This document shows positions 9,314 to 17,272 of a DNA stretch of 34,960 nucleotides, in pieces (position 1 is the stretch's first letter; the number at the start of each line of letters is the position of its first letter). The notes under the pieces were generated by a model. The model was not told the DNA's origin, ran no database searches, and saw only the letters and a program-made list of their open reading frames with translations. The DNA is from Entamoeba invadens IP1 (taxonomy: Eukaryota > Evosea > Mastigamoebida > Endamoebidae). The DNA lies in the NCBI RefSeq assembly GCF_000330505.1, contig NW_004191646.1, positions 70,664-105,623 on the forward strand. The letters run 5' to 3'. A program made the position numbers and the translations under genes.

Positions 9314-11695
9314 ATGTCACTTTTAACAAGTGAAAACATTCGGCGTGTTTCCCGTTACTTTCTCACAACACAAGACTATATAACACTTGAAATGGTCTGC
9401 AAGAAATTTCGCGGCAACACACTTCACTTTACAACGAACCCGATAGATTTAGATGACCACAACTATTTGCTTTTTACAAATATAGAATACATCAGAGGGT
9501 TTTCTTCTTCGATAAATTTTATAAAAAAGAATTGTTTTAAAGGCAATGATAAATTAAAAGAAGTTTATTTATCGAACAGCATAGTAAATATCCTTGACAA
9601 TTCATTTCGTGACTGCGCCAATTTACACAAAATAGTTTTTTCAACGAACTTGACTTCCCTTGGTGGATTCTCTTTTGCCAACACAAAGTCACTAGAGAGT
9701 GTAGTTTTACCCGATTCACTCATAGAAATCGAAGGCAACTGTTTTCGCGATTGTACGAATCTCACAAGTGTGCGTCTCTCAACAACTTTGACACAATTAG
9801 GTCCTCGAGTCTTCCGGGGGTGTACTCGCCTGAATAAAATTGACCTTCCGACCTCTCTACTAAAAATAGGGAACGAGTGTTTTATGAATTGTGAGAGTCT
9901 TGAGTATGTGATTCTTCCAAAGACCATAATGACGATCCCTTACAAGTGCTTTTCAATGTGTGTCAGACTCCAATTTCTGTACATCCCAAAAGGGATCACG
10001 ACGATCGGCGAAAACGCGTTTGAGAGATGCGAGAAAGTCAAAGTCGTCTTTGTCGAAGCCGAGAATGTCGAAATTATGCAAAAGGCGTTTTTGATGTGCG
10101 ACGTCGTCAACTTTTTCTTCGAAGAACACAACGCAAACACCGCGGAAAAATTCAAAGAAATCGGTCGACCTCTTTGCTTTAATAATACCGAAAAAATGTT
10201 CGAAGTAAAAGACTTGTTGGAACACGCAAAACGCATTTCCGAAGGAATTGAAAAAGTCGAAATTTTTGAAAATTCTTCGATTTGGTCGAAACTCAAAAAC
10301 GACAAAAGCGAAAATTTCGAAGAAAAAATTGTGAAGAAGAGAAGAGGACGAAAAAGAAAAGCAGACACCAAAACGGACGTCGAAAAGATAAAAGAAGGAG
10401 AGTCTTCCCCGTCTTATGAAAATTCGACGGAAACGAAAAGTGAAAAATCGAGAAAGTCGAAAATTGACAAAGTCGAAAATGTGAAAAAGTTGTCAGCAAT
10501 TAGTTTGAATGAAACAACGCCTGAAACGGTTGATAAATTGCCGGGATTTTCAAATCTTGAAAGTTTGGCTTCTAAAAATGAAAAAATTGAAAAAGTCGAA
10601 TTAACAAATGAAAAAGCGGAAGACAGCGGAATCAAAAAGAAGCGAAAAAGACGAACAAAAAAAGAAATGGAAATGGCTCGACTACAAACGCAACAAGAAT
10701 GTGGAGAGAACCACAAAATTTTAATTCAACAACGCAAAAGTACTTTAAAAAGTAAAATTAATAAGTCTGAGGAGTGTGATGAGGATAAAACTTCATCTGT
10801 GAATATCGAATTTCGCGATGATAAAATTGAGAAAGTCGATTTATCAAAAAGTAAAATTGAAAAAGTCGAAAACTTCAAAAAGCGCCATCAAACAAAATCC
10901 ACAAAGACTTCACACGTTATCAAAGTTGACGAGACGCCAATCAATCAGTCCAAAATTCCCAAAAAGAGTTTAGAGAAAATGCGAAAAACGCGATTGAAAG
11001 AAAACACCACAAAAAACACAACAGAAAAAGTCGAGTATTTTCCGCTGCCACACGAAAATCTCAATCCAAAATATGTGACTCAACACGTCGACCCTCCCGA
11101 ACTAAGTCGTCAGAAGAAAATGAATAAATTACTCGATGAAATGCTCCAGAACGTCCAAAGAATTCAACAAACACAATTTCCACTGAATTGGTGCCAAAAA
11201 TCGGGATGTTTGGGCGCAGAAGTCCAACCGAATTGCTTGGAGGCCCCGTCACGGGGTGTCGACATGGCAGTGGATACAACCGTCGATTACCAACAACAAT
11301 ACCGACAAGCACAATTCCAATATCGCCTCCAACAACAAATCGAAAGCTTTAAAACGATGTTTGCAAAGAAGACGACGACGGAAGAACAAACGAAACAAAT
11401 TGTGATGGTCGCACAAAACACACAAAATCTGTCGGCCATCGACGCGCTGGATGAATCCAATCGGTTGAATGTGGTGAACAGTGAGAATGGAGTTAATGCA
11501 ATCAAGGAAGCATCAGACCTCAAATGCAATTTCCCTCCAAACTCGGCAGAAAAGGCGTTTTCATATGAGTTGAAAAACGTCGATGTTCGCGGGATAGATG
11601 CATCAAAACAATTGCTACAAATGCAGTGTCAAGAAAATGGGCAGGTAAATATACAGAATACCCTCCCCAGCTTCAACTCGTGGCAGATGAAGTAA
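9314..11695 (+). CDS. BspA-like leucine-rich-repeat protein with a nuclear-type basic tail
   Basis: 793 residues starting at an ATG just behind a promoter. Residues 1-60 are a short helical start (ITLEMVCKKF) typical of the Entamoeba BspA-like family. Residues about 65-270 hold about eight LRR_5/BspA repeats, of the form NCFRDCTNLTSVRLSTTLTQLG. This fold binds proteins or surfaces. The rest is unusual. It is charged and probably disordered, with two basic clusters that look like nuclear-localisation signals (KKRRGRKRKA at 341-350, KKKRKRRTKK at 441-450; RGRKRK is loosely AT-hook-like). A recurring I(E/D)KVE motif appears at about 312, 384 and 424 and further on, and the end is Gln-rich. No signal peptide, membrane helix or CaaX end is visible. 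The family assignment is firm. The nuclear location is inference. Confidence 0.88.
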   Translation: MSLLTSENIRRVSRYFLTTQDYITLEMVCKKFRGNTLHFTTNPIDLDDHNYLLFTNIEYIRGFSSSINFIKKNCFKGNDKLKEVYLSNSIVNILDNSFRDCANLHKIVFSTNLTSLGGFSFANTKSLESVVLPDSLIEIEGNCFRDCTNLTSVRLSTTLTQLGPRVFRGCTRLNKIDLPTSLLKIGNECFMNCESLEYVILPKTIMTIPYKCFSMCVRLQFLYIPKGITTIGENAFERCEKVKVVFVEAENVEIMQKAFLMCDVVNFFFEEHNANTAEKFKEIGRPLCFNNTEKMFEVKDLLEHAKRISEGIEKVEIFENSSIWSKLKNDKSENFEEKIVKKRRGRKRKADTKTDVEKIKEGESSPSYENSTETKSEKSRKSKIDKVENVKKLSAISLNETTPETVDKLPGFSNLESLASKNEKIEKVELTNEKAEDSGIKKKRKRRTKKEMEMARLQTQQECGENHKILIQQRKSTLKSKINKSEECDEDKTSSVNIEFRDDKIEKVDLSKSKIEKVENFKKRHQTKSTKTSHVIKVDETPINQSKIPKKSLEKMRKTRLKENTTKNTTEKVEYFPLPHENLNPKYVTQHVDPPELSRQKKMNKLLDEMLQNVQRIQQTQFPLNWCQKSGCLGAEVQPNCLEAPSRGVDMAVDTTVDYQQQYRQAQFQYRLQQQIESFKTMFAKKTTTEEQTKQIVMVAQNTQNLSAIDALDESNRLNVVNSENGVNAIKEASDLKCNFPPNSAEKAFSYELKNVDVRGIDASKQLLQMQCQENGQVNIQNTLPSFNSWQMK

Positions 11696-11854
11696 ACTAA
11701 TAAATAGAAGAGTGAGTAAAACGGTTATTTTTATTATTCTAAAATCAAATTTTATAAACTTGAGCTTTAAAAAGTATCATATTCATTGTTATTTCATTTG
11801 AGGTTTCAATGTTCTAAATATATCAGTTAATTATTTCAGTTCTCAACTTTCAAG

Positions 11855-11903
11855 ATTTCCTGAATTTAAGTCAACTCGAATTTTGTTCAATATTATTTAA
11901 AAA
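11855..11903 (-). repeat. Inverted partial copy of the MITE left end
   Basis: GAATTTTGTTCAAT at 11879-11892 is the exact inverse of ATTGAACAAAATTC at 11923-11936. The match continues outward with mismatches (AGATTTCC shared), so the left end of the adjacent MITE is present twice, head to head. Confidence 0.65.
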
Positions 11904-11910
11904 CGGAAAC

Positions 11911-12114
11911 GTGTTAAATAACATTGAACAAAATTCAAATGGTCTAAAAATCGGGAAATCTAGCGTTTATTAAACAAATTTCCGTTTTTTAGAGTTTATA
12001 TTATGTGTATAAACAATACACAAGCCAAAAAAGGAAAATCACTAAAAATTTGATTAATATCCCTGTAAAAACAGGCCTATTAATCAAAAAAAAGGGTGTT
12101 ATTTTAAGTGTTAA
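11911..12114 (+). mobile_element. MITE family A, copy 1
   Basis: A 204-bp non-coding repeat, also present at 24484-24685 and, inverted, at 31214-31419. Shared blocks include AACATTGAACAAAATTCAA, AAAAATCGGGAAATCT, ATAAACAATACA and TAATATCCCTGTAAAAACAG. The right end GTTATTTTAAGTGTTAA is the inverse of the left end seen best in copy 2 (TTACACTTTAAATAAC). An internal CCTGT/ACAGG hairpin is conserved. The terminal TTAA suggests, but does not prove, a piggyBac-type target. Confidence 0.75.
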
Positions 12115-12312
12115 AACCAACAATAGTTTTTATTGTTTTTTTGTGGTTTTACACGATTGTTTGAAATGACATTTGAATTAGAATTCGCCATTGGAGTTTG
12201 TATATAAAAGAAATGTTATTTATTTTGTTTTAAATTTTAAAAATTTTATTTAAAACAAAATATTTTTAAGTTTTTAAAAAATTCAATTATTAAATTTAAA
12301 AAAAATTCATTA

Positions 12313-13368
12313 TTATAAACTGATTTCGTTTTCGATATATTTTTTGAAAGTTTCCCATCCACAGAAGTCGTTTCCATTAGCACACTTAAGTTTTAATACT
12401 TCTGAATTATATGAGAATCTCACAGAGAGTGTTTTGTCCTTTTCTTCGAAGAACTCGATAATAATGTAAGAAGCCAGTGGTATCCATTTATCAGTCTCAT
12501 ACCCCAAGAGTGCGAGGAACATATACAAAGTGATATCGTGTGATGAGTACTCGTGGAATATATAATCATTTTTTGGTGTTCCAAACATTGATTTTTGGAC
12601 GTCGTAGAGGATATCCCCCACAAAGCCATTCGTGAACTTTGCTATAGTTGACTCCAGCCCAACAAGATAATGAAACCACAGTACACCAATTTTGTCCGAG
12701 AACGCCAAGTCTTCTTGATTTAACGCCTCCCCCTTTTCATTCACTTTTAAAGGACACTCGTTGCACATATACAAATTGAGTGTATCGCACATCGTTATAA
12801 CCGCAGTGGAGTACTCTTTCTCCTCGTAACTCAATCCGTAGACTCTGCAATATCGTTGATACAAATCAACTATTTTGGGGTTCTGCAAAAACGCCACGTC
12901 ACACTTTTTTCTGTTTTCTTCTAAATACCCGTCAAGCATTTTCGAACACCCCGGAAGCAAATTTTCTTCAGAATCTTTGCGAACTTCAAACGAGTCCGGC
13001 GTCATCGTTTCATCAAGAAATGTACTCAAAAAAGACCACGCAGACATGACTGCCCGCTCTATAAACGTCGAACGGACTTTCACTGTTTTAGGGTTTAAGT
13101 CGTTAAAATAGGGTTTGTAGTGGGATAAGTAAGTTCGAAAGACAGTACCTAAATACTGTAATTGACTCTTCCCACGGTCTGTCAACTCACCAGGAACATA
13201 GACATGACCATCAGAACTCTTGAGAGTAAGTCCACAATCTTGCACAGACATCCGGTCTCCATGGCGATGAAGCAATACAACATGTTTTAAAGTCTTTTCA
13301 GAGACGACTGGGAGCGAAAAGCGTGGAACATCTTTGTAAGGGCCTGGTGTGTGTGTAAGAAGAGTCAT
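12313..13368 (-). CDS. Histidine phosphatase superfamily (acid phosphatase branch) protein
   Basis: 351 residues from an ATG at 13368. The N-terminal catalytic motif RHGDR (residues 35-39) carries the phospho-accepting His36. The later acid/base motif is SHDIT, with His277-Asp278. In between, LTDRGKSQLQYLG (62-74) and VRSTFIERAVMSAWSFL (98-114) match the family's LTxxGxxQ and RSTxxxRxxxSA blocks. The pattern SYIIIEFF...LSVRFSYN near the end is the usual last strand pair. The family removes phosphate from small molecules, lipids or proteins. The substrate cannot be told. There is no N-terminal signal peptide, so it is probably cytosolic rather than a secreted lysosomal enzyme. The length fits the family. 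Confidence 0.88.
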   Translation of the reverse strand: MTLLTHTPGPYKDVPRFSLPVVSEKTLKHVVLLHRHGDRMSVQDCGLTLKSSDGHVYVPGELTDRGKSQLQYLGTVFRTYLSHYKPYFNDLNPKTVKVRSTFIERAVMSAWSFLSTFLDETMTPDSFEVRKDSEENLLPGCSKMLDGYLEENRKKCDVAFLQNPKIVDLYQRYCRVYGLSYEEKEYSTAVITMCDTLNLYMCNECPLKVNEKGEALNQEDLAFSDKIGVLWFHYLVGLESTIAKFTNGFVGDILYDVQKSMFGTPKNDYIFHEYSSHDITLYMFLALLGYETDKWIPLASYIIIEFFEEKDKTLSVRFSYNSEVLKLKCANGNDFCGWETFKKYIENEISL

Positions 13369-13581
13369 TGTTGGTTTTTATTAGTTTTTATCAGTTTGGG
13401 ATTGCAAATGTGGTTTTTTAATTGATAATTAAAGAAATATATTGTGTAAATTTAACTAACAAATCATGTGATCATTTGAAAACAAAAGAATTTTTAAAGT
13501 TTTTTTATTATTTGTTTTGTGTAGTCGATTTATTGATTTGAGTTGTGTAATATTCATTATAGAGTTGGTGGAAAAAAGTTT

Positions 13582-13674
13582 GGCTCGATAAGAATAACTA
13601 TATTTTATTATAAACAACCATTTATTATTAGTTTCTATTTTTATTACTATTTAATTTCATATAACTATCGAGCC
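13582..13674. repeat. Inverted repeat with 9-bp GGCTCGATA arms
   Basis: GGCTCGATA at 13582-13590 and TATCGAGCC at 13666-13674. The match extends inward imperfectly (AACTATA/TATAACT). It could be a tiny MITE or a chance stem. Confidence 0.45.
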
Positions 13675-13685
13675 GAACAAAGAAT

Positions 13686-13937
13686 TCAATTAAGATATCG
13701 AGACGCCTCAATTTGGGCACGAATCCCGAAATTGTACATAATACTAATGTGAGTTACAACCATAATTATTTTCATTTGGTTAGACACGTTGACTTCACGT
13801 TGAGATTGACTCAATTTACGCATAGATTGAATAATTGGCAAGCCCCTTAAACAATCGCTGCGTTTTGTTAAAGAACTCAATGGTGTTTGAAAGTTCAAAT
13901 TAGTTACAGTCAATCCATTGTTTCGAAATGCTGAGTT
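13686..13937 (-). pseudogene. Possible coding fragment, family unknown
   Basis: An open stretch of 84 codons between stops, with no ATG near its 5' end. Its composition is protein-like (NLNFQTPLSSLTKRSD, QSMRKLSQSQREVNV) and less A+T-rich than the flanks. It could be the tail of a broken gene, an exon, or chance. No domain is recognised. Confidence 0.25.
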
Positions 13938-14096
13938 TTAGTTTTTGATTGTTAAATTGTGTTGCGTCGACTATATAAACAACCAAATGTTTTGTTTTAT
14001 ACTTTTAATTTTGCGTTTTATATGTTTGCTAAACCTTTATTTTTAATTCCAAAAACAAACGTTGAGTGATTGTTTTTGACTTTGTATTGTCTCGAC

Positions 14097-14196
14097 NNNN
14101 NNNNNNNNNNNNNNNNNNNNNNNNNNNNNNNNNNNNNNNNNNNNNNNNNNNNNNNNNNNNNNNNNNNNNNNNNNNNNNNNNNNNNNNNNNNNNNNN
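14097..14196. other. Assembly gap (100 N)
   Basis: Exactly 100 undetermined bases, the usual placeholder for a gap of unknown size. Frames translated across it are meaningless. Confidence 0.98.
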
Positions 14197-14197
14197 T

Positions 14198-14332
14198 CAT
14201 GATATTCGTGTGGACAAAATATATCAAAAGGGAAGTTATTGCAAACAATTAACAAACACCGCCAAACAAAACGAGTTGACTGATAATGACAATTTTACTC
14301 CAAAGAGTGTCGTTATCTTCCAACTCAACTGA
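14198..14332 (+). CDS. 3' end of a gene interrupted by the gap, product unknown
   Basis: The 44 codons after the gap, ending TGA, read as ordinary protein (HDIRVDKIYQKGSYCKQL, then FTPKSVVIFQLN), with codon use richer in G+C than the spacer. The start lies in the gap or before it. On the left side, ATG at 14021 opens MFAKPLFLIPKTNVE and then stops, which might be a first exon of the same gene, but this cannot be tested here. No family is recognised. Confidence 0.4.
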   Translation, partial: HDIRVDKIYQKGSYCKQLTNTAKQNELTDNDNFTPKSVVIFQLN

Positions 14333-14437
14333 CCTGTTTTGTAGCTTTGTGTTTTTTCTTTATATAGTTTTTAACAAAAAAATGACAATAATTTTTAATA
14401 AAAAGTGTATTGTGTAAAACAGTTATTCATTGCTAAT

Positions 14438-14596
14438 ATGGAAACAATAAAATGGACATTTCACTTCATTATAACGATTAATTATGAGGTGTTAATTATT
14501 ATTATAATAACAATATTTTGGTTTTGCATATCATTTTACTTTTTTTCATTTCTCAATAAATATAAAGAAGTTTGCAACAAATTATTATATATATAA
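14438..14596 (+). CDS. Small single-pass membrane protein, hypothetical
   Basis: 52 residues from ATG at 14438 to TAA. A polar N-terminus is followed by a long hydrophobic run of Ile, Phe and Trp (about residues 16-39) and a short basic tail (NKYKEVCNK). An initiator-like TTATTCATT lies 5-13 bases before the ATG, where Entamoeba transcripts often start. No homologous family is recognised, and a short hydrophobic frame in A+T-rich DNA may be chance. Confidence 0.3.
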   Translation: METIKWTFHFIITINYEVLIIIIITIFWFCISFYFFSFLNKYKEVCNKLLYI

Positions 14597-14655
14597 ATTA
14601 TTATATATATGTTAAATTGTAGTTAATTAATAACAAATTTTTAAATACAACTTAC

Positions 14656-15780
14656 TTAATAAAAAAGGTATGAAGTTGTTCCAGTGCATTTATCCATTCC
14701 AAATAACGCGTTCATTTCACCATCGTATTTAAAAACATTTTGAAGAACTTCTATTGAATATGATGTATACTTTCCAGAAAAATAAGTTTCTTGAGTCTCA
14801 TAAACAATTTTTAAGTCTGGTACTTCAAATTCATTTCCAAATGAGAGAGTATTGTTATTCATTTTAAAGTCATATTTTTCATATCCTTTTTTAATATCAA
14901 AGAAGATTACTTTTTCGTTTTCAATTTTAAATAAAAATGATTTGCTTGATTCTAATTGCTGATTTGAAATAAAAGCACCAAATACTTTCCAATTTGAATT
15001 TACAAACAAAAGTAAAGCAGATCGTCTTTGTTGATTATAACCATTGTTATTAGTTAAATTATAAATAAAACAATAATCTTTTGACAAATCTTCAACTCGT
15101 GAAAAAGTTGTTTTTGAATGTTTTTCTATTTGTTTAATAATATAAGTTCTTTTACTTAAATAAGGAACACGAGTAGTAACGGAAGATATTCTTTGTTCAG
15201 TCGCAAGTTCATTTTGCTCTTTTATATTCTTCTCGTTAATTAGTGACGCGGTATTGACCAACTTCTGTTCCCAATCGGTTTTTGTTGCTTTAAAATCATT
15301 TTCGACATTCAAGGTTTTACGTTTTAATACTTCAAGTTTAAGATCTTTGCTCTTCTTTTTTGCTTTTAAAATTTCGTAAATAACATCATCATTGTTTTTA
15401 GACAATTTTTCGAGATCATTTATTATTTTCTGTTTTGTTTCTTCAATTTTTGACAAGCCCATTTCTATTTTTTCTTTTTGCTTTTCAACGGTAGATATGA
15501 AATTTTTTCTTTGTAAAATAGCCTCTTGAAGTCTGTCGTAGTAACCTTCAAGAGCAGTGACTTTCTTTTTAATAACATCTTCATAATTTTTATTTCTTTG
15601 TTTGAGTTCTTCAATACTTATACTATTGGTGTTATTTTCATTAAACACACAATCGAATTGAGGCATTCTTTCTTTAAATTGGTTCACATTTTTACTTGCA
15701 AGAGAATGAAATTCTTTCATTTTTTCTATATAATCGTTTGTATCAACTTTATATTGATCAAGTTGTTCTGTAAACGACAT
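14656..15780 (-). CDS. Coiled-coil and TLDc-domain protein
   Basis: 374 residues from an ATG at 15780. Residues 1 to about 215 are heptad-rich and charged (LEGYYDRLQEAILQRKNF, KEKIEMGLSKIEETKQK), predicting a long coiled coil. Residues about 225-374 resemble a TLDc domain: a Ser/Lys-rich lead-in, ALLLFVNSNWKVFGAFIS (the family's LLLV..GxVFGGF block), SFLFKIENEK and a GNEFEVPD strand. TLDc proteins are known in oxidative-stress protection and V-ATPase regulation in animals. In Entamoeba they form a large family of unknown role. A GAAC-like element lies upstream at 15798. A second protein of this type is at 31509. No membrane segment is seen. Confidence 0.72.
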   Translation of the reverse strand: MSFTEQLDQYKVDTNDYIEKMKEFHSLASKNVNQFKERMPQFDCVFNENNTNSISIEELKQRNKNYEDVIKKKVTALEGYYDRLQEAILQRKNFISTVEKQKEKIEMGLSKIEETKQKIINDLEKLSKNNDDVIYEILKAKKKSKDLKLEVLKRKTLNVENDFKATKTDWEQKLVNTASLINEKNIKEQNELATEQRISSVTTRVPYLSKRTYIIKQIEKHSKTTFSRVEDLSKDYCFIYNLTNNNGYNQQRRSALLLFVNSNWKVFGAFISNQQLESSKSFLFKIENEKVIFFDIKKGYEKYDFKMNNNTLSFGNEFEVPDLKIVYETQETYFSGKYTSYSIEVLQNVFKYDGEMNALFGMDKCTGTTSYLFY

Positions 15781-15797
15781 GATTTTTGATTTGATAA

Positions 15798-15806
15798 CAG
15801 TTCAAC
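15798..15806 (-). promoter_or_regulatory. GAAC-like promoter element of the TLDc gene
   Basis: GTTGAACTG on the minus strand, about 20 bases before the ATG at 15780, similar to the E. histolytica GAAC motif. AAAAATCA abutting the ATG resembles the initiator. Confidence 0.4.
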
Positions 15807-16416
15807 TATTATTATATACAATTATTGCGTTATTGGAGTATTTAATGATTATTTAAATAACCAATAATTGTTTTTTTTAAAATAATTATCAATTAATGTA
15901 ACATTTTTTAATTTTTGTTATTTTCAAGACAACAATTATTAATCCAATTTATTTGTTGTTAATATATATACTATATAATTATAATTAAAGTTGGTGTCAT
16001 GTATATTATAATACTGTAACGTAAATGTTATATCATAAGTAATACAAATGATTTTTATAATTGAACATCACTTTAACATATGTTTAATAATCATTAATTA
16101 ATTAATTTAATAAACAATTATAGATAGTTTATTAATTGCAAATAAAGAGGATTTTATAATACATTTTAATTACCAACATTGCCATTTTATAACCAAAGTG
16201 TTATTTCTTCTTATAAATTCAACCTTTTTAATACCACAATATATATTAATTTAAGGCGTTATTATATTGTTCATTGATTTAACATTAAAATGATTAATAA
16301 TTATATAAAATTTTAATCCCAAACAAATATGTGTTTTATTAATAAAATTAAAAATATCAATAACTTCATTTAAATACAAAAAATGATTTTTGTTGATGTT
16401 TTTAGATAACTGTAAA
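15807..16416. other. A+T-rich spacer
   Basis: No gene or repeat recognised between the TLDc gene's 5' flank and the 3' end of the Ras-like gene. Confidence 0.6.
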
Positions 16417-16983
16417 TCACATCACAACACACTGACGTTTGTTATTTTCTTTTTCTTTTTTTATTTGGATTTCAAAATAGTCTTTAATGATGCCATTATT
16501 CGTTTCTTGAAAACCTATATCTTTTTTAGTAGAGGTGTAAAACAATGGAGTTCCACACTTTTTCATCATTTTAATTTCTTCACGAAAAGATACATTTGGT
16601 TCCAATTCAAATTTCGTTGCACAGAGAATTAAACGTATTTTTTCGTGATTATTTAATTTCAAAACTTCGTAAATATATTTTTTGTATGTCCACACGTTTT
16701 CAAAGGATTCAAAGTCATTTATTGCATAAACAATGATATAGAAATTTGATTGTTTTATGTGCGACTCCTGATACAGAGAGTATCTATATTCCAATTTTAT
16801 TAAAAACACATCAAAAGTTGTGTCTTGATATTTTATTAGTTTGTGAGATTTATCATTTTCAATTGGACCACAACAACAAGTCATAAACATGTCATAACAC
16901 AACCGTTGTAATAGATGTTCACGCCCAACACAATCATCTCCAAAAACACATCCACGATAATTTGGATGGTGAATTGCACTCAT
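16417..16983 (-). CDS. Degenerate Ras-like GTPase with a CaaX end
   Basis: 188 residues from an ATG at 16983. The layout is that of a Ras-superfamily protein, but the nucleotide-binding motifs are eroded. The P-loop reads GDDCVGRE (15-22) instead of GxxxxGK(S/T). No DxxG is visible after the second strand. The base-recognition motif reads CATKFEL, with TKxE in place of NKxD. TSTK stands where SAK is usual. YIIVYAINDFESFENV and the final helix keep the fold's pattern. The C-terminus CVVM is a prenylation (CaaX) signal, so membrane attachment is likely even if GTP binding is lost. It is probably a pseudoGTPase. The frame is intact, which argues against simple decay. Confidence 0.72.
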   Translation of the reverse strand: MSAIHHPNYRGCVFGDDCVGREHLLQRLCYDMFMTCCCGPIENDKSHKLIKYQDTTFDVFLIKLEYRYSLYQESHIKQSNFYIIVYAINDFESFENVWTYKKYIYEVLKLNNHEKIRLILCATKFELEPNVSFREEIKMMKKCGTPLFYTSTKKDIGFQETNNGIIKDYFEIQIKKEKENNKRQCVVM

Positions 16984-16993
16984 CTTTTACTAT

Positions 16994-17028
16994 TGAAGTT
17001 TTTAACACATCACAATTTGTTTAAATAT
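16994..17028 (-). promoter_or_regulatory. Core promoter of the Ras-like gene
   Basis: On the minus strand ATATTTAA (17021-17028) is followed by AAAAACTTCA (16994-17003), close to the Entamoeba TATA and initiator consensus, with the ATG at 16983. Confidence 0.45.
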
Positions 17029-17272
17029 AAAACTGAATAATAGTATACTATACTTTATAGTTTATTTTTTATTATTAAATTGTTGATTAATATAAAAATC
17101 ATTTGATTCTAAAATTTTTTATATATTTTTATAACGTATAGTTAATTTTATGATAAATTTACTATAAATAATATAATATTTTATAATTTACTATATTATA
17201 TAGTTTAAAAATTATTGATTGTATAATACTCTTTACCATTAAATTAACAAAAAATGATGACTTAAAAATGGT

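Larger units (their letters stand above)
11696..12312. other. Spacer between convergent genes, occupied by a MITE
   Basis: The 3' ends of the BspA-like gene and the histidine phosphatase gene face each other across 617 bases. Over a third of this is repeat sequence (11855-11903 and 11911-12114). No gene is present. Confidence 0.7.
13369..14096. other. Spacer up to the assembly gap
   Basis: Contains the 5' flank of the phosphatase gene, a small inverted repeat (13582-13674) and a protein-like fragment (13686-13937). Nothing complete is visible. Confidence 0.55.

Noticed and set aside
9537..11529. Seven minus-strand frames of 60-143 codons
   Set aside because: They lie entirely opposite the BspA-like gene, have Ser/Phe-rich shadow composition and no domain.
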